DNA of 64,000 nucleotides, taken from positions 37,324-101,323 of the forward strand of contig NZ_JACMYO010000006.1 in assembly GCF_020889685.1 (NCBI RefSeq). The letters are read 5' to 3'. Below are positions 37,480 through 46,129 of this stretch, piece by piece. Position numbers and translations under genes: made by a program. The DNA comes from Bradyrhizobium oropedii (lineage in GTDB: Bacteria > Pseudomonadota > Alphaproteobacteria > Rhizobiales > Xanthobacteraceae). How positions within the stretch are numbered: the first letter of the stretch is position 1; every line of letters starts with the position of its first letter. The notes below the pieces were generated by a model. It ran no database searches and had not been told where the DNA came from. It saw only the letters and a program-made list of their open reading frames with translations.

Positions 37480-39189
37480 TCACGCCGACGCCCGGGCCCT
37501 GCGCTCCTCCTCGTCGTACAATTCCTTCTTCGAGAGCTTGCCGACCGCGGTCTTCGGCAGTTCGGCGCGGATCTCGAGCGCCTGCACCATCTCGTGCTTG
37601 CCAAGCTTATCCTTGAGGAAGGCCTGAAGCTCTTCGAGCTTGAACGGCTTGGCGTCCGCCTTCAGCTTGACGAAGGCCTTGGGCGACTGGCCGCGATACT
37701 CGTCGCGAATGCCGATGACAGCGACCTCTTCGACCGCCGGATATTTGTAGATCGCCTCTTCGAGGACGCGCGGATACACGTTGTATCCGCTGCACAGGAG
37801 CATGTCCTTGGTGCGGTCGACGATGAAGATGAAGCCGTCCTCATCCATGTAGCCGACATCGCCGGTGCGCAGGAATCCGTCCGCCGTCGTGACCTCGGCG
37901 GTGGCGTCCAGGTTGTTCCAGTAGCCCTTCATGACGTTCGGGCCCCTGATGCAGATTTCGCCGCGCTCGCCGAGCGGGACGTACGTGCTGCCGTTGTCGA
38001 CATCGAGGAACTTGATGACGATGCCGGGCATCGGCATGCCGCAGGAGCCGGCCTTGCGCATCGATCCAGTCTGCGCCGGCGTGAAGGTGCCGCTCGGCGA
38101 GGTCTCGGTCATGCCCCAGCCTTCGCTCAGATTGCAGCCGGTGATCGACGCGAACTGCTGCGCCACCTCGAGCGGCAGCGGCGCTCCGCCGGACCCACAA
38201 TATTTCAGCGTGCGCAAGCTGTGCTTTGGCGTCTCCGGGTGGTTGATCAGCGCCGTGAACATCGTCGGCACCCCACAGAACACGCTGACCGATTTTGTCG
38301 AGATTTCCTCGAGCGAGGCCTTCGGATCAAAGCGGACATGCTGGATGATCTCCGCGCCCATCAGGACGCCGAACAGCACGTTCACGGACAACGCGTAGAT
38401 GTGGAATGGCGGCAGCACGGCAAGGAAGCGCTCCTGCCCGTCGACCAGCACCGGCGGTGAGCCCGCCGTGGTGGCCCGGTATTGCTGGCACGCGCTGGTC
38501 AGATTGGCATGGGTGAGCATTGCGCCCTTCGGCAGCCCGGTGGTGCCGCCGGTGTACTGCAGCACGGCGATCGTCCCGCTGGGATCGTCGATCGCATAGG
38601 CTTCGCAGGCGCCGTCATTGTGGATCAGTTGGCCAAAGCTGACGTGATTATCGTCCCACGTCACCGCACTCAGCTGCTTGGCCGCCTTCATCTCGCCGAT
38701 GACCTTGTCGGGATCCGCCGTGAACTCGCCGACCGTACCAACCACCAGCTTCTTCAGCCTGGTCTTGCCCAGCATCGCCGCCATCTGCGGATAGAGCGAG
38801 ACCATATCGAGGGTGATGAGAATATCGGTGCGGCTGTCCTCGATCTTGTGCTCGAGCACCTTGGCGGCGTCGAGCGGCGAATAGTTGACCGCCGTACCGC
38901 CTGCCTTGAGGATGCCGAAGAATGCGATGATGTAATGCGGCGTGTTGGGCAGATAGAGCCCGACATGGACACCCGGCTTCACTCCGAGCAGTTGCAGGCC
39001 CTTCGCCACGCGATCCGTCAGCCGCCCGAGCTCACCATAGGTGATCCGCTTGCCCATGAAGTCGATGGCAGGGCGCATCGGCCATTTGGCAACGGCCTCG
39101 TCGAGAATCCGCTGCACCGGTCCAGGAGCGATGTCGATATCCCAGCGCACGCCGTCGGGATAGGATCGTATCCAGGGCATGTCGTTCAT
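37480..39189 (-). CDS. Long-chain fatty-acid-CoA ligase
   Basis: 569 residues, ANL superfamily. The P-loop is QYTGGTTGLPKGAMLTH, then GWGMTETSP, and the hinge RTGDVGYMDEDGF. The catalytic Lys lies in AVGKLSKKELYDEE at the end. The residues NDMPWIRSYPDGVRWDID at the start are typical of the FadD group that uses long-chain acids. It activates fatty acids to acyl-CoA for the WS/DGAT and other enzymes in this operon. A GGAGAGAGCTG site precedes the ATG. Confidence 0.92.
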   Translation of the reverse strand: MNDMPWIRSYPDGVRWDIDIAPGPVQRILDEAVAKWPMRPAIDFMGKRITYGELGRLTDRVAKGLQLLGVKPGVHVGLYLPNTPHYIIAFFGILKAGGTAVNYSPLDAAKVLEHKIEDSRTDILITLDMVSLYPQMAAMLGKTRLKKLVVGTVGEFTADPDKVIGEMKAAKQLSAVTWDDNHVSFGQLIHNDGACEAYAIDDPSGTIAVLQYTGGTTGLPKGAMLTHANLTSACQQYRATTAGSPPVLVDGQERFLAVLPPFHIYALSVNVLFGVLMGAEIIQHVRFDPKASLEEISTKSVSVFCGVPTMFTALINHPETPKHSLRTLKYCGSGGAPLPLEVAQQFASITGCNLSEGWGMTETSPSGTFTPAQTGSMRKAGSCGMPMPGIVIKFLDVDNGSTYVPLGERGEICIRGPNVMKGYWNNLDATAEVTTADGFLRTGDVGYMDEDGFIFIVDRTKDMLLCSGYNVYPRVLEEAIYKYPAVEEVAVIGIRDEYRGQSPKAFVKLKADAKPFKLEELQAFLKDKLGKHEMVQALEIRAELPKTAVGKLSKKELYDEEERRARASA

Positions 39190-39218
39190 CAGCTCTCTCC
39201 GTTGTATTGTCGCCGAGA

Positions 39219-39986
39219 TCAGACAGCGGTGACGCCGCCATCGACCGCAATCGTCTGGCCGGTAATGAATGCACAGGCGTCGGAGGCGAGCAGCGCTGCG
39301 ACACCCTTGAGGTCTTCGGGACCGCCTCCGCGATTCATGGGAGCCATATGCGAGGTCGTGCCCTGGTCGAGCTGAGCGGTCATCTTGGTCGGGAAATAGC
39401 CCGGCGCGATCGCGTTGACGTTGATCCCGAGCGGCGCCCATTCATTGGCGAGCGTGCGGGTCAGATTGACAACCGCACCCTTGCTCGTGTTGTAGGCCAG
39501 CGTCGGCGTGCCTTCCGGATAGCAGCCGGTCAGCCCCTGGATCGATGCGATGTTGATCACCTTGCCGCTGCGCCGCGGCACCATGCAGCGGCGGCCAACT
39601 TCCTGCGTGGCGACGAAGATCGCGGTCACGTTCAGGTTGATCACCTTGTTCCAGCCGTCGAGCGAATGCTCGATCGTCGGCGCGCCCCATGACGTGCCTG
39701 CGTTGTTGACCAGGATGTCGATCGGGCCGAGTGCCGCCACGACATGTTCGACCATCGACGGGATCGTCTCCGGCTTTCCCATGTCGCAAACCACGGGCAG
39801 CGCATCGACCCCCAACCCCTTGAGGTGAGCGGCCGCCGCGTCGAGTTCATCGCGCTTGCGCGCGGTGATCGCGACCTTCGCGCCAAGCTCGCCCAGCACC
39901 TCGGCAATCTGGAGGCCGAGACCTCTCGATCCGCCCGTGACGAGCGCGACGCGACCCGTCAAGTCCTGCAACTTGGCCAGACTCAT
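39219..39986 (-). CDS. SDR-family oxidoreductase (wax-ester operon)
   Basis: 255 residues. TGGSRGLGLQIAE near residue 17, NNAGTSWGA, NIASIQG with the catalytic Ser, and YNTSKGAV with Tyr and Lys are present. It is a near relative of the SDR at 10765-11541; both have an unusual NNAG-SWGA and IAPGYFPTKMTA stretch. It starts after a GGGGGAA site. Gaps of 37 and 29 bases to its neighbours support one transcript. Possible 3-oxoacyl-CoA or alcohol dehydrogenase. Confidence 0.9.
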   Translation of the reverse strand: MSLAKLQDLTGRVALVTGGSRGLGLQIAEVLGELGAKVAITARKRDELDAAAAHLKGLGVDALPVVCDMGKPETIPSMVEHVVAALGPIDILVNNAGTSWGAPTIEHSLDGWNKVINLNVTAIFVATQEVGRRCMVPRRSGKVINIASIQGLTGCYPEGTPTLAYNTSKGAVVNLTRTLANEWAPLGINVNAIAPGYFPTKMTAQLDQGTTSHMAPMNRGGGPEDLKGVAALLASDACAFITGQTIAVDGGVTAV

Positions 39987-40023
39987 GGCTTCCCCCGATC
40001 GTTGGCACCTCACAAGGGCGGTG

Positions 40024-40464
40024 CTATTTTGGCTGCAACAGCTTCTGCAGGTTCGCGAGGTTCTCCTGCATGCGGTCCTGCATGACCCTCCAGGCGTTGT
40101 TGCGAGCCTGCGCCTCCATCTGCGATAGCTCTCGGAAGTTCGCGACGGCCTTCTCGACCTGCTGCTTGGCGGTCTCCGCCTGATTTGTCAGGATATCGCC
40201 GCTGCCGAAACCCTTCATCGCCGCCTGCCACTGTGCGAGCGTTTCCTGCAGGATCTCGTTGCGCCGGCTGACCATCGCCTGGATGCCTTCGTAGGCTTGC
40301 CGGTTTGCCTCCGCCAACGCCTCCATGTCCTTGCGCTGCCATTCGATCAACGCGGCAACGTCGATCCCGGGCAGCGTGAACCTCTCAGCCATTTTCTTCA
40401 GGTCCCCGAGCCACGGCATCGCGCCTATGCCCATTGCGTCGGATTGGCTGTCATCGGTCCCCAT
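40024..40464 (-). CDS. Phasin family protein
   Basis: 146 residues, almost entirely helical and amphipathic, with many Gln, Ala and Glu residues. The core pattern IEWQRKDMEALAEANRQAYEGIQAMVSRRNEIL (residues about 41-73) is the phasin signature. Phasins coat polyester or neutral-lipid granules and control their number and size. AGGAGGAGATCG precedes the ATG. Its place between a hydrolase and an SDR in the wax-ester operon marks the operon as concerned with storage granules. Confidence 0.88.
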   Translation of the reverse strand: MGTDDSQSDAMGIGAMPWLGDLKKMAERFTLPGIDVAALIEWQRKDMEALAEANRQAYEGIQAMVSRRNEILQETLAQWQAAMKGFGSGDILTNQAETAKQQVEKAVANFRELSQMEAQARNNAWRVMQDRMQENLANLQKLLQPK

Positions 40465-40524
40465 CGATCTCCTCCTTCTGGTATTTGGCTGATGGCGGCG
40501 AAATGCCGTCCAGCGGACTGCGCG

Positions 40525-41334
40525 TCAGGCTGCGGACGCGCGCGGCCAAAGCAGAGAAAGGCTGTTCTCGGTACGATCAGGATCGGGGTAGACCAGGCCG
40601 CGAAGACCGCTGCGGTCGAATGGCGACCAATCATCCTCCGGCAGCGCGAGCCGATCGGCGATCGCGTAGAGCACCGCCGGATTGTGTCCGAGACCGCAAT
40701 GACTGCCCTCGACCTCGATATTCTGCGTCCGCAGGCCAGGCTGCTCCCGGCAACCCCACCACGAGACGATGCCGTCCGTGCGCGAATAGATTGCCGTGCT
40801 CGGGACCGGCGGCGGCAGCTTCATCACGTCCCGGTCGGGCCAGTCGTCGACCCGACGCTCGCTCAGAACCTCATAGAGACGCCACGCATTGCTCGCCTTC
40901 GGCTCGTTCGCGAACGGGCTGCCGAGTGTGATCACCTGGCGCACCAGCTCGGGCGTGCGCCGTGCAATCTCGCGTCCAAACACGCCACCAAGGCTCCATC
41001 CGATCAGGCTCACCTTGCGCTGGTAGCGCTCGGCAAGCTCTGCCAGCCGCGCATCCATGGCGGCCTCGACGCCGGGACGCGGTCCGTGGTTGGGCCCAAG
41101 CTTCCAGCCGTGCGCCGCATAGCCTTGTGCCTTCAAATAGGCGCGCAACGGCCGCGTCGACATATCGCTGGCGGAGAGCCCCGGCAATACCAGCACCGGA
41201 TGTCCGTCGCCGCGCGGCGCGCGCCGAAGCAGCGGATAGCTTGCGAAGAACGCCTGCAGCTCCCAAATCCCGCGCGCCTCGAGCGCGAGCAGCAGCTGCG
41301 ACGGCGGTGCGGAACGGTCAACGGCCGTTTTCAT
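40525..41334 (-). CDS. Alpha/beta hydrolase (operon start, copy 1)
   Basis: 269 residues. VLVLPGLSASDMST near residue 48, the nucleophile in GWSLGGVFG (residues about 114-122), and ITLGSPFANE follow the lipase-like fold. It is the first gene of the ten-gene minus-strand operon, with about 60 bases to the phasin gene. Its first 100 codons are the part found again, frameshifted, at 4866-5157. A paralogue closes the operon at 31711. The likely role is an esterase or lipase on stored ester; this is inference from context. Confidence 0.87.
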   Translation of the reverse strand: MKTAVDRSAPPSQLLLALEARGIWELQAFFASYPLLRRAPRGDGHPVLVLPGLSASDMSTRPLRAYLKAQGYAAHGWKLGPNHGPRPGVEAAMDARLAELAERYQRKVSLIGWSLGGVFGREIARRTPELVRQVITLGSPFANEPKASNAWRLYEVLSERRVDDWPDRDVMKLPPPVPSTAIYSRTDGIVSWWGCREQPGLRTQNIEVEGSHCGLGHNPAVLYAIADRLALPEDDWSPFDRSGLRGLVYPDPDRTENSLSLLWPRASAA

Positions 41335-41517
41335 GTCTGAATGTCCCCTCCCGGATCACACGGTACGACCCGCACGACCCGTCATTTTTATGATCGCTGC
41401 CAAGCCCCGCGAGCGGCTCCATACCAATCCCGATCGCGCAGCCGTGCATTCCCTTGGTCTTAAAACGCTATCGGGCAGGTCAGACCGGTAAAAGGTGCAA
41501 TTGGCCCACTTGAGCGG

Positions 41518-42600
41518 TTAGTTTGGGACATCCGCCAACAAATCTTGCGCGCATGCTGTGACGCCTGGTGCCCGGCCATTGCGGAAATCCGACGGGCTTT
41601 TGCCGGTCCAGCGGACGAAGGCGTGGCGGAAGTTCGCCGCGTCGCTGTAGGCAAGCCGCGCGGCGATCTCGTCATTGGTCATTTGGGTGTTACGCAGATA
41701 GCCGACCGCGAGTTGCATGCGGAACTCGGAGACGATCTGCCGGTAGGTTTTCTGCTGCAGTTGCAGCCTGCGGCGAAATGTGCGCGGGTGAATCATGAGC
41801 TCCGCCGCCATTGCCTCGATGCTCGGGAAGCGGCCGGGATGCTCGACGAGCCGACGCCTTATGTCGGCTGCGAGGCCATCGTCCCGCGCGACAGGATCGA
41901 GATGCTGACGGCAGATTCGGACTGCCATCGCCCTGGCCATCTCGTCGGGGCTGATCGCCCGATGGTCGATCCAGGCCATGTCGAACTCCAGCATGTTCTT
42001 GGATTGGCCGAACTCGATCGGACACTGAAAGATCCGATCGTAGCTCCTGGCGTGGGGCGGCGTCGCGTAGGCGGCGCTCAGCTTCGAGAAGCGGAACGCG
42101 CCACCATAGACATCACGGCTCAGCGTCTGACAGGTCGCAAACGCGAACTCCAGCGCGAACCGATAGACGTCATCAGCCGGATCGCGAGACAGCAGAGGAT
42201 CGAGCAGGCAGCTCGCCGTATCGTCCTTGCGGGTAAAGTCGATGTCGGCGACCGTACCCAGGATCCGGCCATACTTGGCCGCGAAATCGATGACTTCGGG
42301 ACGGGTCCGGCTGCTCAGCATCGCATAGCCATACATGCCGTAAGCCAGGACATGCATTCGTTCTCCGGCACGAAACGCGATCGCCGGATCCTGCGACAGC
42401 CGGATCGCATTGCGAAAGACCGTCTCGACCTGCCGATAGGAGACGCGTACCGACGAGTCCTTGAGGTCGGCACTTCTCAAATTGGCGCCGCCGAGCGCGC
42501 GCGACGCGGAGATCCCGTCCTCCGCCAGGACATCCACCACCGCAGCGATCCGTTGCGGCGAATAGAGACACTGCACGAGATTTGGTGACGGGTGATACAC
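41518..42600 (-). CDS. AraC-family regulator (OruR-like), copy A
   Basis: 360 residues. The N-terminal Arabinose_bd-type domain (RVSYRQVETVFRNAIRLS, HVLAYGMYGYAMLSS) is followed by a C-terminal AraC HTH (IHPRTFRRRLQLQQKTYRQIVSEFR, then NDEIAARLAYSDAANFRHAFVRWTGKSPSDFR). It is one of three paralogues within 7.3 kb (also 42912 and 47707) that share these blocks almost word for word. It lies upstream of the hydrolase/phasin operon on the same strand, 180 bases away, and may regulate it. Confidence 0.92.
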   Translation of the reverse strand: MYHPSPNLVQCLYSPQRIAAVVDVLAEDGISASRALGGANLRSADLKDSSVRVSYRQVETVFRNAIRLSQDPAIAFRAGERMHVLAYGMYGYAMLSSRTRPEVIDFAAKYGRILGTVADIDFTRKDDTASCLLDPLLSRDPADDVYRFALEFAFATCQTLSRDVYGGAFRFSKLSAAYATPPHARSYDRIFQCPIEFGQSKNMLEFDMAWIDHRAISPDEMARAMAVRICRQHLDPVARDDGLAADIRRRLVEHPGRFPSIEAMAAELMIHPRTFRRRLQLQQKTYRQIVSEFRMQLAVGYLRNTQMTNDEIAARLAYSDAANFRHAFVRWTGKSPSDFRNGRAPGVTACAQDLLADVPN

Positions 42601-42742
42601 GAGCTTCCTCGTCCGCCTTCAGCGCCTGTTCGCCGGCCTCGCAATCCGGCTTCTCGCTACCTGCCGGCAGGCTAGTAAGCCGGACCAGGCAGCGGAAGGT
42701 TCGATTGGTCGTGTTTGAGGGTGAGTTCCGGACAAGACCGGC

Positions 42743-42772
42743 TAAAAGAAAGACCGCCGAGGGAGGGCGGTC
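42743..42772 (-). terminator. Rho-independent terminator
   Basis: Minus-strand hairpin GACCGCC ... GGCGGTC with a CTCCCTC loop, followed by TTTCTTTT. It lies about 140 bases beyond the stop of AraC copy B, so it would end that transcript and insulate copy A. The rest of the 310-base gap shows nothing else. Confidence 0.7.
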
Positions 42773-42911
42773 GAGGTTGGGAGAACGCAATCGCGAGCGC
42801 AACCACGGCGCCGAGCATAGACGTGGTTCGACCACCCAAAGGTTCGATTGAACCGATTTGCCGGTGAACTACGGACAGAGCGCGCGAAGCCCCCTCGTGG
42901 ATATCTCGGGG

Positions 42912-43976
42912 TCAAAGCCCTTCGTCGCTTCGGAACTCGGAGGGATTCCTGCCGGTCCAGCGCAAAAAGGCGTGGCGGAAATTGGCCGCGTCGCTGTAGC
43001 CAAGGCGACTGGCAATCTCCTCATTGGTCATGCGCGTCTTGCGCAGATACTCGATCGCAAGCCGCATGCGCACCTCTGCAAGCAGATCGCGATATGAGGT
43101 CCCCTCCGCTTCGAGCCTGCGCCGCAGCGCGCGGGGATAGATGTCGAGCTGCCCCGCGATCGCCTCGATACTTGGATAGCTGCCCGGCTGCTCGATCAAT
43201 ATCCGGCGGATATCGGCGGCAACACCGCCGGCGCTGTTCACCTCGCCGAGTATCTCCTCGCACATCTCCCGCGCCATGGCGTGGGTTCGCGGATCGGCCA
43301 GTGCCCGCGGACCGTCGTTGCGCGCGTATTCGTATCCGCAATGAAGTTGGTTGAAGAGCACCGGGCATTGGAAAAGGCTCTGATAGGCCACGGTGGACGG
43401 TGGCGGCGCATAGTCGAGCAGCACGCGCGAAAACCCGAACCCCTGACCGGAGCGGTCGCGAATGGTCGTCAAGTGCGCGGCCAGCGCGAACTCCACTGCG
43501 AAGCGATGCACACTCTCGGTCGGATTCGGCCAGTGCATGGGCTGGAATGTCGCCGCCACCGTCTCACCCTCATAGGAGAGGCCGAAATCGCAGAACGGCC
43601 CCACCACGCGGATATACCGCGCCGCAAAGTCGCGGGCCTCGGCGTGCGTTGCGCTGCTCAGCAGCGCGTATCCGTACATGCCGTAGGCGGTGACGTGCAT
43701 TCGCGCGCCCGAGCGCAGCGCAATGGCGGGGTCCTTTGCCAGCCGCAGCGCATTGCGGATCACCGTGTCGAGCTGCCGATACGATATTCGCGTGGTATGG
43801 GACTCGAGCTGGGCGATGCCAAGCCTGGTGCCATCGAGAACCGTCGATGGATCAATGCCCTGCTGGCGAAGCTCGGCCGCAATGGCCGCGATCGAATGCG
43901 GCGGGAAGATACGCTGCGAGAAACCGGCTGACGTTCGACCTGACGGTTCGCTTGCCTGCGGATCGTGCCTGGTCAT
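42912..43976 (-). CDS. AraC-family regulator (OruR-like), copy B
   Basis: 354 residues. The architecture matches copy A: ISYRQLDTVIRNALRLAKDPAIALRSG with HVTAYGMYGYALLSS in the effector domain, and IYPRALRRRLEAEGTSYRDLLAEVR plus RLGYSDAANFRHAFLRWTGRNPSEFR in the HTH. The ATG at 43976 is preferred; the frame is open to 44219, but that part looks random. It is divergent from the acetoacetate decarboxylase operon across about 270 bases, the standard position for its activator. Confidence 0.92.
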   Translation of the reverse strand: MTRHDPQASEPSGRTSAGFSQRIFPPHSIAAIAAELRQQGIDPSTVLDGTRLGIAQLESHTTRISYRQLDTVIRNALRLAKDPAIALRSGARMHVTAYGMYGYALLSSATHAEARDFAARYIRVVGPFCDFGLSYEGETVAATFQPMHWPNPTESVHRFAVEFALAAHLTTIRDRSGQGFGFSRVLLDYAPPPSTVAYQSLFQCPVLFNQLHCGYEYARNDGPRALADPRTHAMAREMCEEILGEVNSAGGVAADIRRILIEQPGSYPSIEAIAGQLDIYPRALRRRLEAEGTSYRDLLAEVRMRLAIEYLRKTRMTNEEIASRLGYSDAANFRHAFLRWTGRNPSEFRSDEGL

Positions 43977-44243
43977 GACGACCGCTTGTCCCCTGGCATT
44001 CCGCGCGTTCCTCCCTGCGATTGATCTACCATTCCGAGCGTAAGCCCGATCGCGTATGCGACGCAATGACCGCATGCTTGCAGGCCGTACGCGACGCAAT
44101 CCGCGTCCGGAAGTCACCCGGTCGGCGGTCCAATCGCACCTTTCTACGTCTTGCGAGATCGCTAGGCTCGCGACGCTTGCTCGAGAGCCGGCACACAGCC
44201 GGAGGCCCGTACGGACCACTGCAAGCTATCAGGGGAGGAGCGG

Positions 44244-45002
44244 ATGCGACGGGAAGACGTTCTCAAGCAGCTGACGACGCCAATCGGCGCACCGGCATTT
44301 CCCCGCGGACCTTTTCGTTTCAACAACCGCGAATACTTCAACATCCTCTATCGCACCGACATCGAGGCGTTGCGCGCCGTCGTTCCCGAGCCGCTGGAGA
44401 TCGACGACCCGCTGGTCCGCTGGGAAATCATGCGGATGCCCGACACCTCCGGTCTCGGCGACTACACCGAATGCGGCCAAGCGGTCCAGGTGCGCTTTGG
44501 CGAGGAGAAGGGTGAATACCTTCACGCGATGTATCTCGACAATTTGCCGGCGCTGGCATCCGGCCGCGAGATCAGCGGCTACCCAAAGGTGATCGGCAAG
44601 CCGAGGCTTTACGTCGATTCCGACACGCTGGTGGGCACGATGGATTACGGCACGCTTCGGGTTGCCACCGCGACGATGGGCTACAAGCACCGTGCGATAG
44701 ACCTCGAGAAAGCAAAGACCGAGATCTGCGTGCCGACCTTCATGCTGAAAATCCTGTGGACATATGACAGCCCGAAGCCGGCGGGAGAGCCACGCATCTG
44801 CGAGCTGCTGCGCTCCGAGATCACCGACATCACCGTCAAGGGCGCATGGACCGGCCCCGCACGGCTCGAGCTGTTCGCGCACGCATTGGCACCGATGGCC
44901 GATTTTCCGGTGCGCGAGATCGTCGCGTGCAGCCACATCATGACCGACCTGACACTGTCCCGCGCCAAGCGCTGCCACAACTATCTGGATCAGCCGCGGT
45001 AA
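44244..45002 (+). CDS. Acetoacetate decarboxylase family protein
   Basis: 252 residues, the usual ADC length. The family segments are PFRFNNREYFNILYRTD, the EYLHAMYLDN block, and GREISGYPKVIGKP, which carries the Schiff-base Lys region (ISGYPK). ADC converts acetoacetate to acetone and CO2; related members act on other 3-oxoacids. A TCAGGGGAGGAGCGG site precedes the ATG. The next gene begins 21 bases after the stop, and the set (ADC, hydroxyacyl-CoA dehydrogenase, CoA-transferase) fits catabolism of a 3-hydroxy/3-oxo acid. Confidence 0.9.
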   Translation: MRREDVLKQLTTPIGAPAFPRGPFRFNNREYFNILYRTDIEALRAVVPEPLEIDDPLVRWEIMRMPDTSGLGDYTECGQAVQVRFGEEKGEYLHAMYLDNLPALASGREISGYPKVIGKPRLYVDSDTLVGTMDYGTLRVATATMGYKHRAIDLEKAKTEICVPTFMLKILWTYDSPKPAGEPRICELLRSEITDITVKGAWTGPARLELFAHALAPMADFPVREIVACSHIMTDLTLSRAKRCHNYLDQPR

Positions 45003-45023
45003 GCGGGCGCCTCGGAGGAAATC

Positions 45024-45998
45024 ATGCCAGCAACCGCAGACCGTGCCGCCGTGCTCAACCGCTATCGCAATGTGTGCGTCATCGGAGCCGGCGTCATCGG
45101 GTCCTCATGGGCCGCGCTGTTTCTCGCGCACGGGCTCAATGTCGTGATCAACGACCCGCAGCCGGACATCGAGACCGTCGTCAATGCCGCGCTGATCAAG
45201 ATCGCGCCGACACTGCTGAAGCTTGGTCTGCCGCATGAGGGGTTGGCGCGTAACCTGCGCTTCGAGCCGGATCTCGCGCGCGCGGTCGCCGGTGCCGACC
45301 TCGTGCAGGAGAACGGTCCGGAGAAGCCCGAATGGAAGCAGCAACTCTGGGCGCGTATCGAGGCCGCGGTGCCGAAACACGCGCTGCTGCTGTCGTCCAG
45401 CTCGGCGCGGCCCGCCACAGAGCAGGCTCACGAGATGAAGGATGCGAGCCGACTGCTCGTCGGCCATCCCTTCAATCCGCCGCATCTCATTCCATTGGTC
45501 GAGGTCGTTCCTGGCGAACGCACCGATCCGAAGGCCACCGCCGACGCCGTGGCTTTTTACGAAGCGCTCGGCAAGGTACCGCGCGTGCTCAAGAAGGAGA
45601 TTCAGGGCTTTGTCGCGAACCGGTTGCAGCGCGCGATCATGCGCGAGGCCTGCTATCTCGTGCAGGAAGGCGTCGTCACCGTAGACGAGCTGGACGACGT
45701 CGTCACCAGCTCGATCGGGCTGCGCTGGGCAGTGAACGGGCCGTTCAGCTCGTTTCACATGGGCGGCGGACCGAAGGGGCTCGAATCGTTCTTCCAGCAC
45801 CTCGGCAAGAACATGGCCGCGTCGTTCAAGGTCATTCCGCAGGTCGATCTCGACGAGGCGCTGCAGCGCCGGATCATCGACCAGGCGGCCGCGTCGTTCG
45901 GCAAGACGCCGATTCCGCAGATGGAGCGCGCGCGCGACGACACTCAGGTGGCGCTGCTGCACGTTCTGGCGGCACGCAACGGAAGAGACCGCACATGA
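45024..45998 (+). CDS. 3-hydroxyacyl-CoA dehydrogenase family (carnitine dehydrogenase-like)
   Basis: 324 residues: NAD-binding VIGAGVIGSSWAALFLAHG near residue 18, the GADLVQENGPEK block, catalytic His-containing VGHPFNPPHLIPLVEVV near residue 145, and a C-terminal helical domain with DELDDVVTSSIGLRWA. Length and pattern fit single-domain L-3-hydroxyacyl or L-carnitine dehydrogenases. It is in the middle of the adc operon and would form a 3-oxoacid or 3-oxoacyl-CoA, which the ADC could decarboxylate. NAD-dependent, cytosolic. Confidence 0.9.
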   Translation: MPATADRAAVLNRYRNVCVIGAGVIGSSWAALFLAHGLNVVINDPQPDIETVVNAALIKIAPTLLKLGLPHEGLARNLRFEPDLARAVAGADLVQENGPEKPEWKQQLWARIEAAVPKHALLLSSSSARPATEQAHEMKDASRLLVGHPFNPPHLIPLVEVVPGERTDPKATADAVAFYEALGKVPRVLKKEIQGFVANRLQRAIMREACYLVQEGVVTVDELDDVVTSSIGLRWAVNGPFSSFHMGGGPKGLESFFQHLGKNMAASFKVIPQVDLDEALQRRIIDQAAASFGKTPIPQMERARDDTQVALLHVLAARNGRDRT

Positions 45999-46129
45999 TC
46001 GGCTCGCGCCCGGGGCTGCATGCGCTCGCAGGCCCGGACGGTCGCCATATTGCGGGACAAGGTCATCCGGTCGGCGAAGACCGGTCCAGCCTGGGATGAT
46101 CCCAAAGCATCAAGCGGAGGCGGACTCAC

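Noticed and set aside
45995..46099. A 34-codon frame overlapping the dehydrogenase stop by ATGA, in the gap before the CoA-transferase.
   Set aside because: No family pattern and no supporting ribosome site other than the overlap; it may simply be a relic or chance frame.
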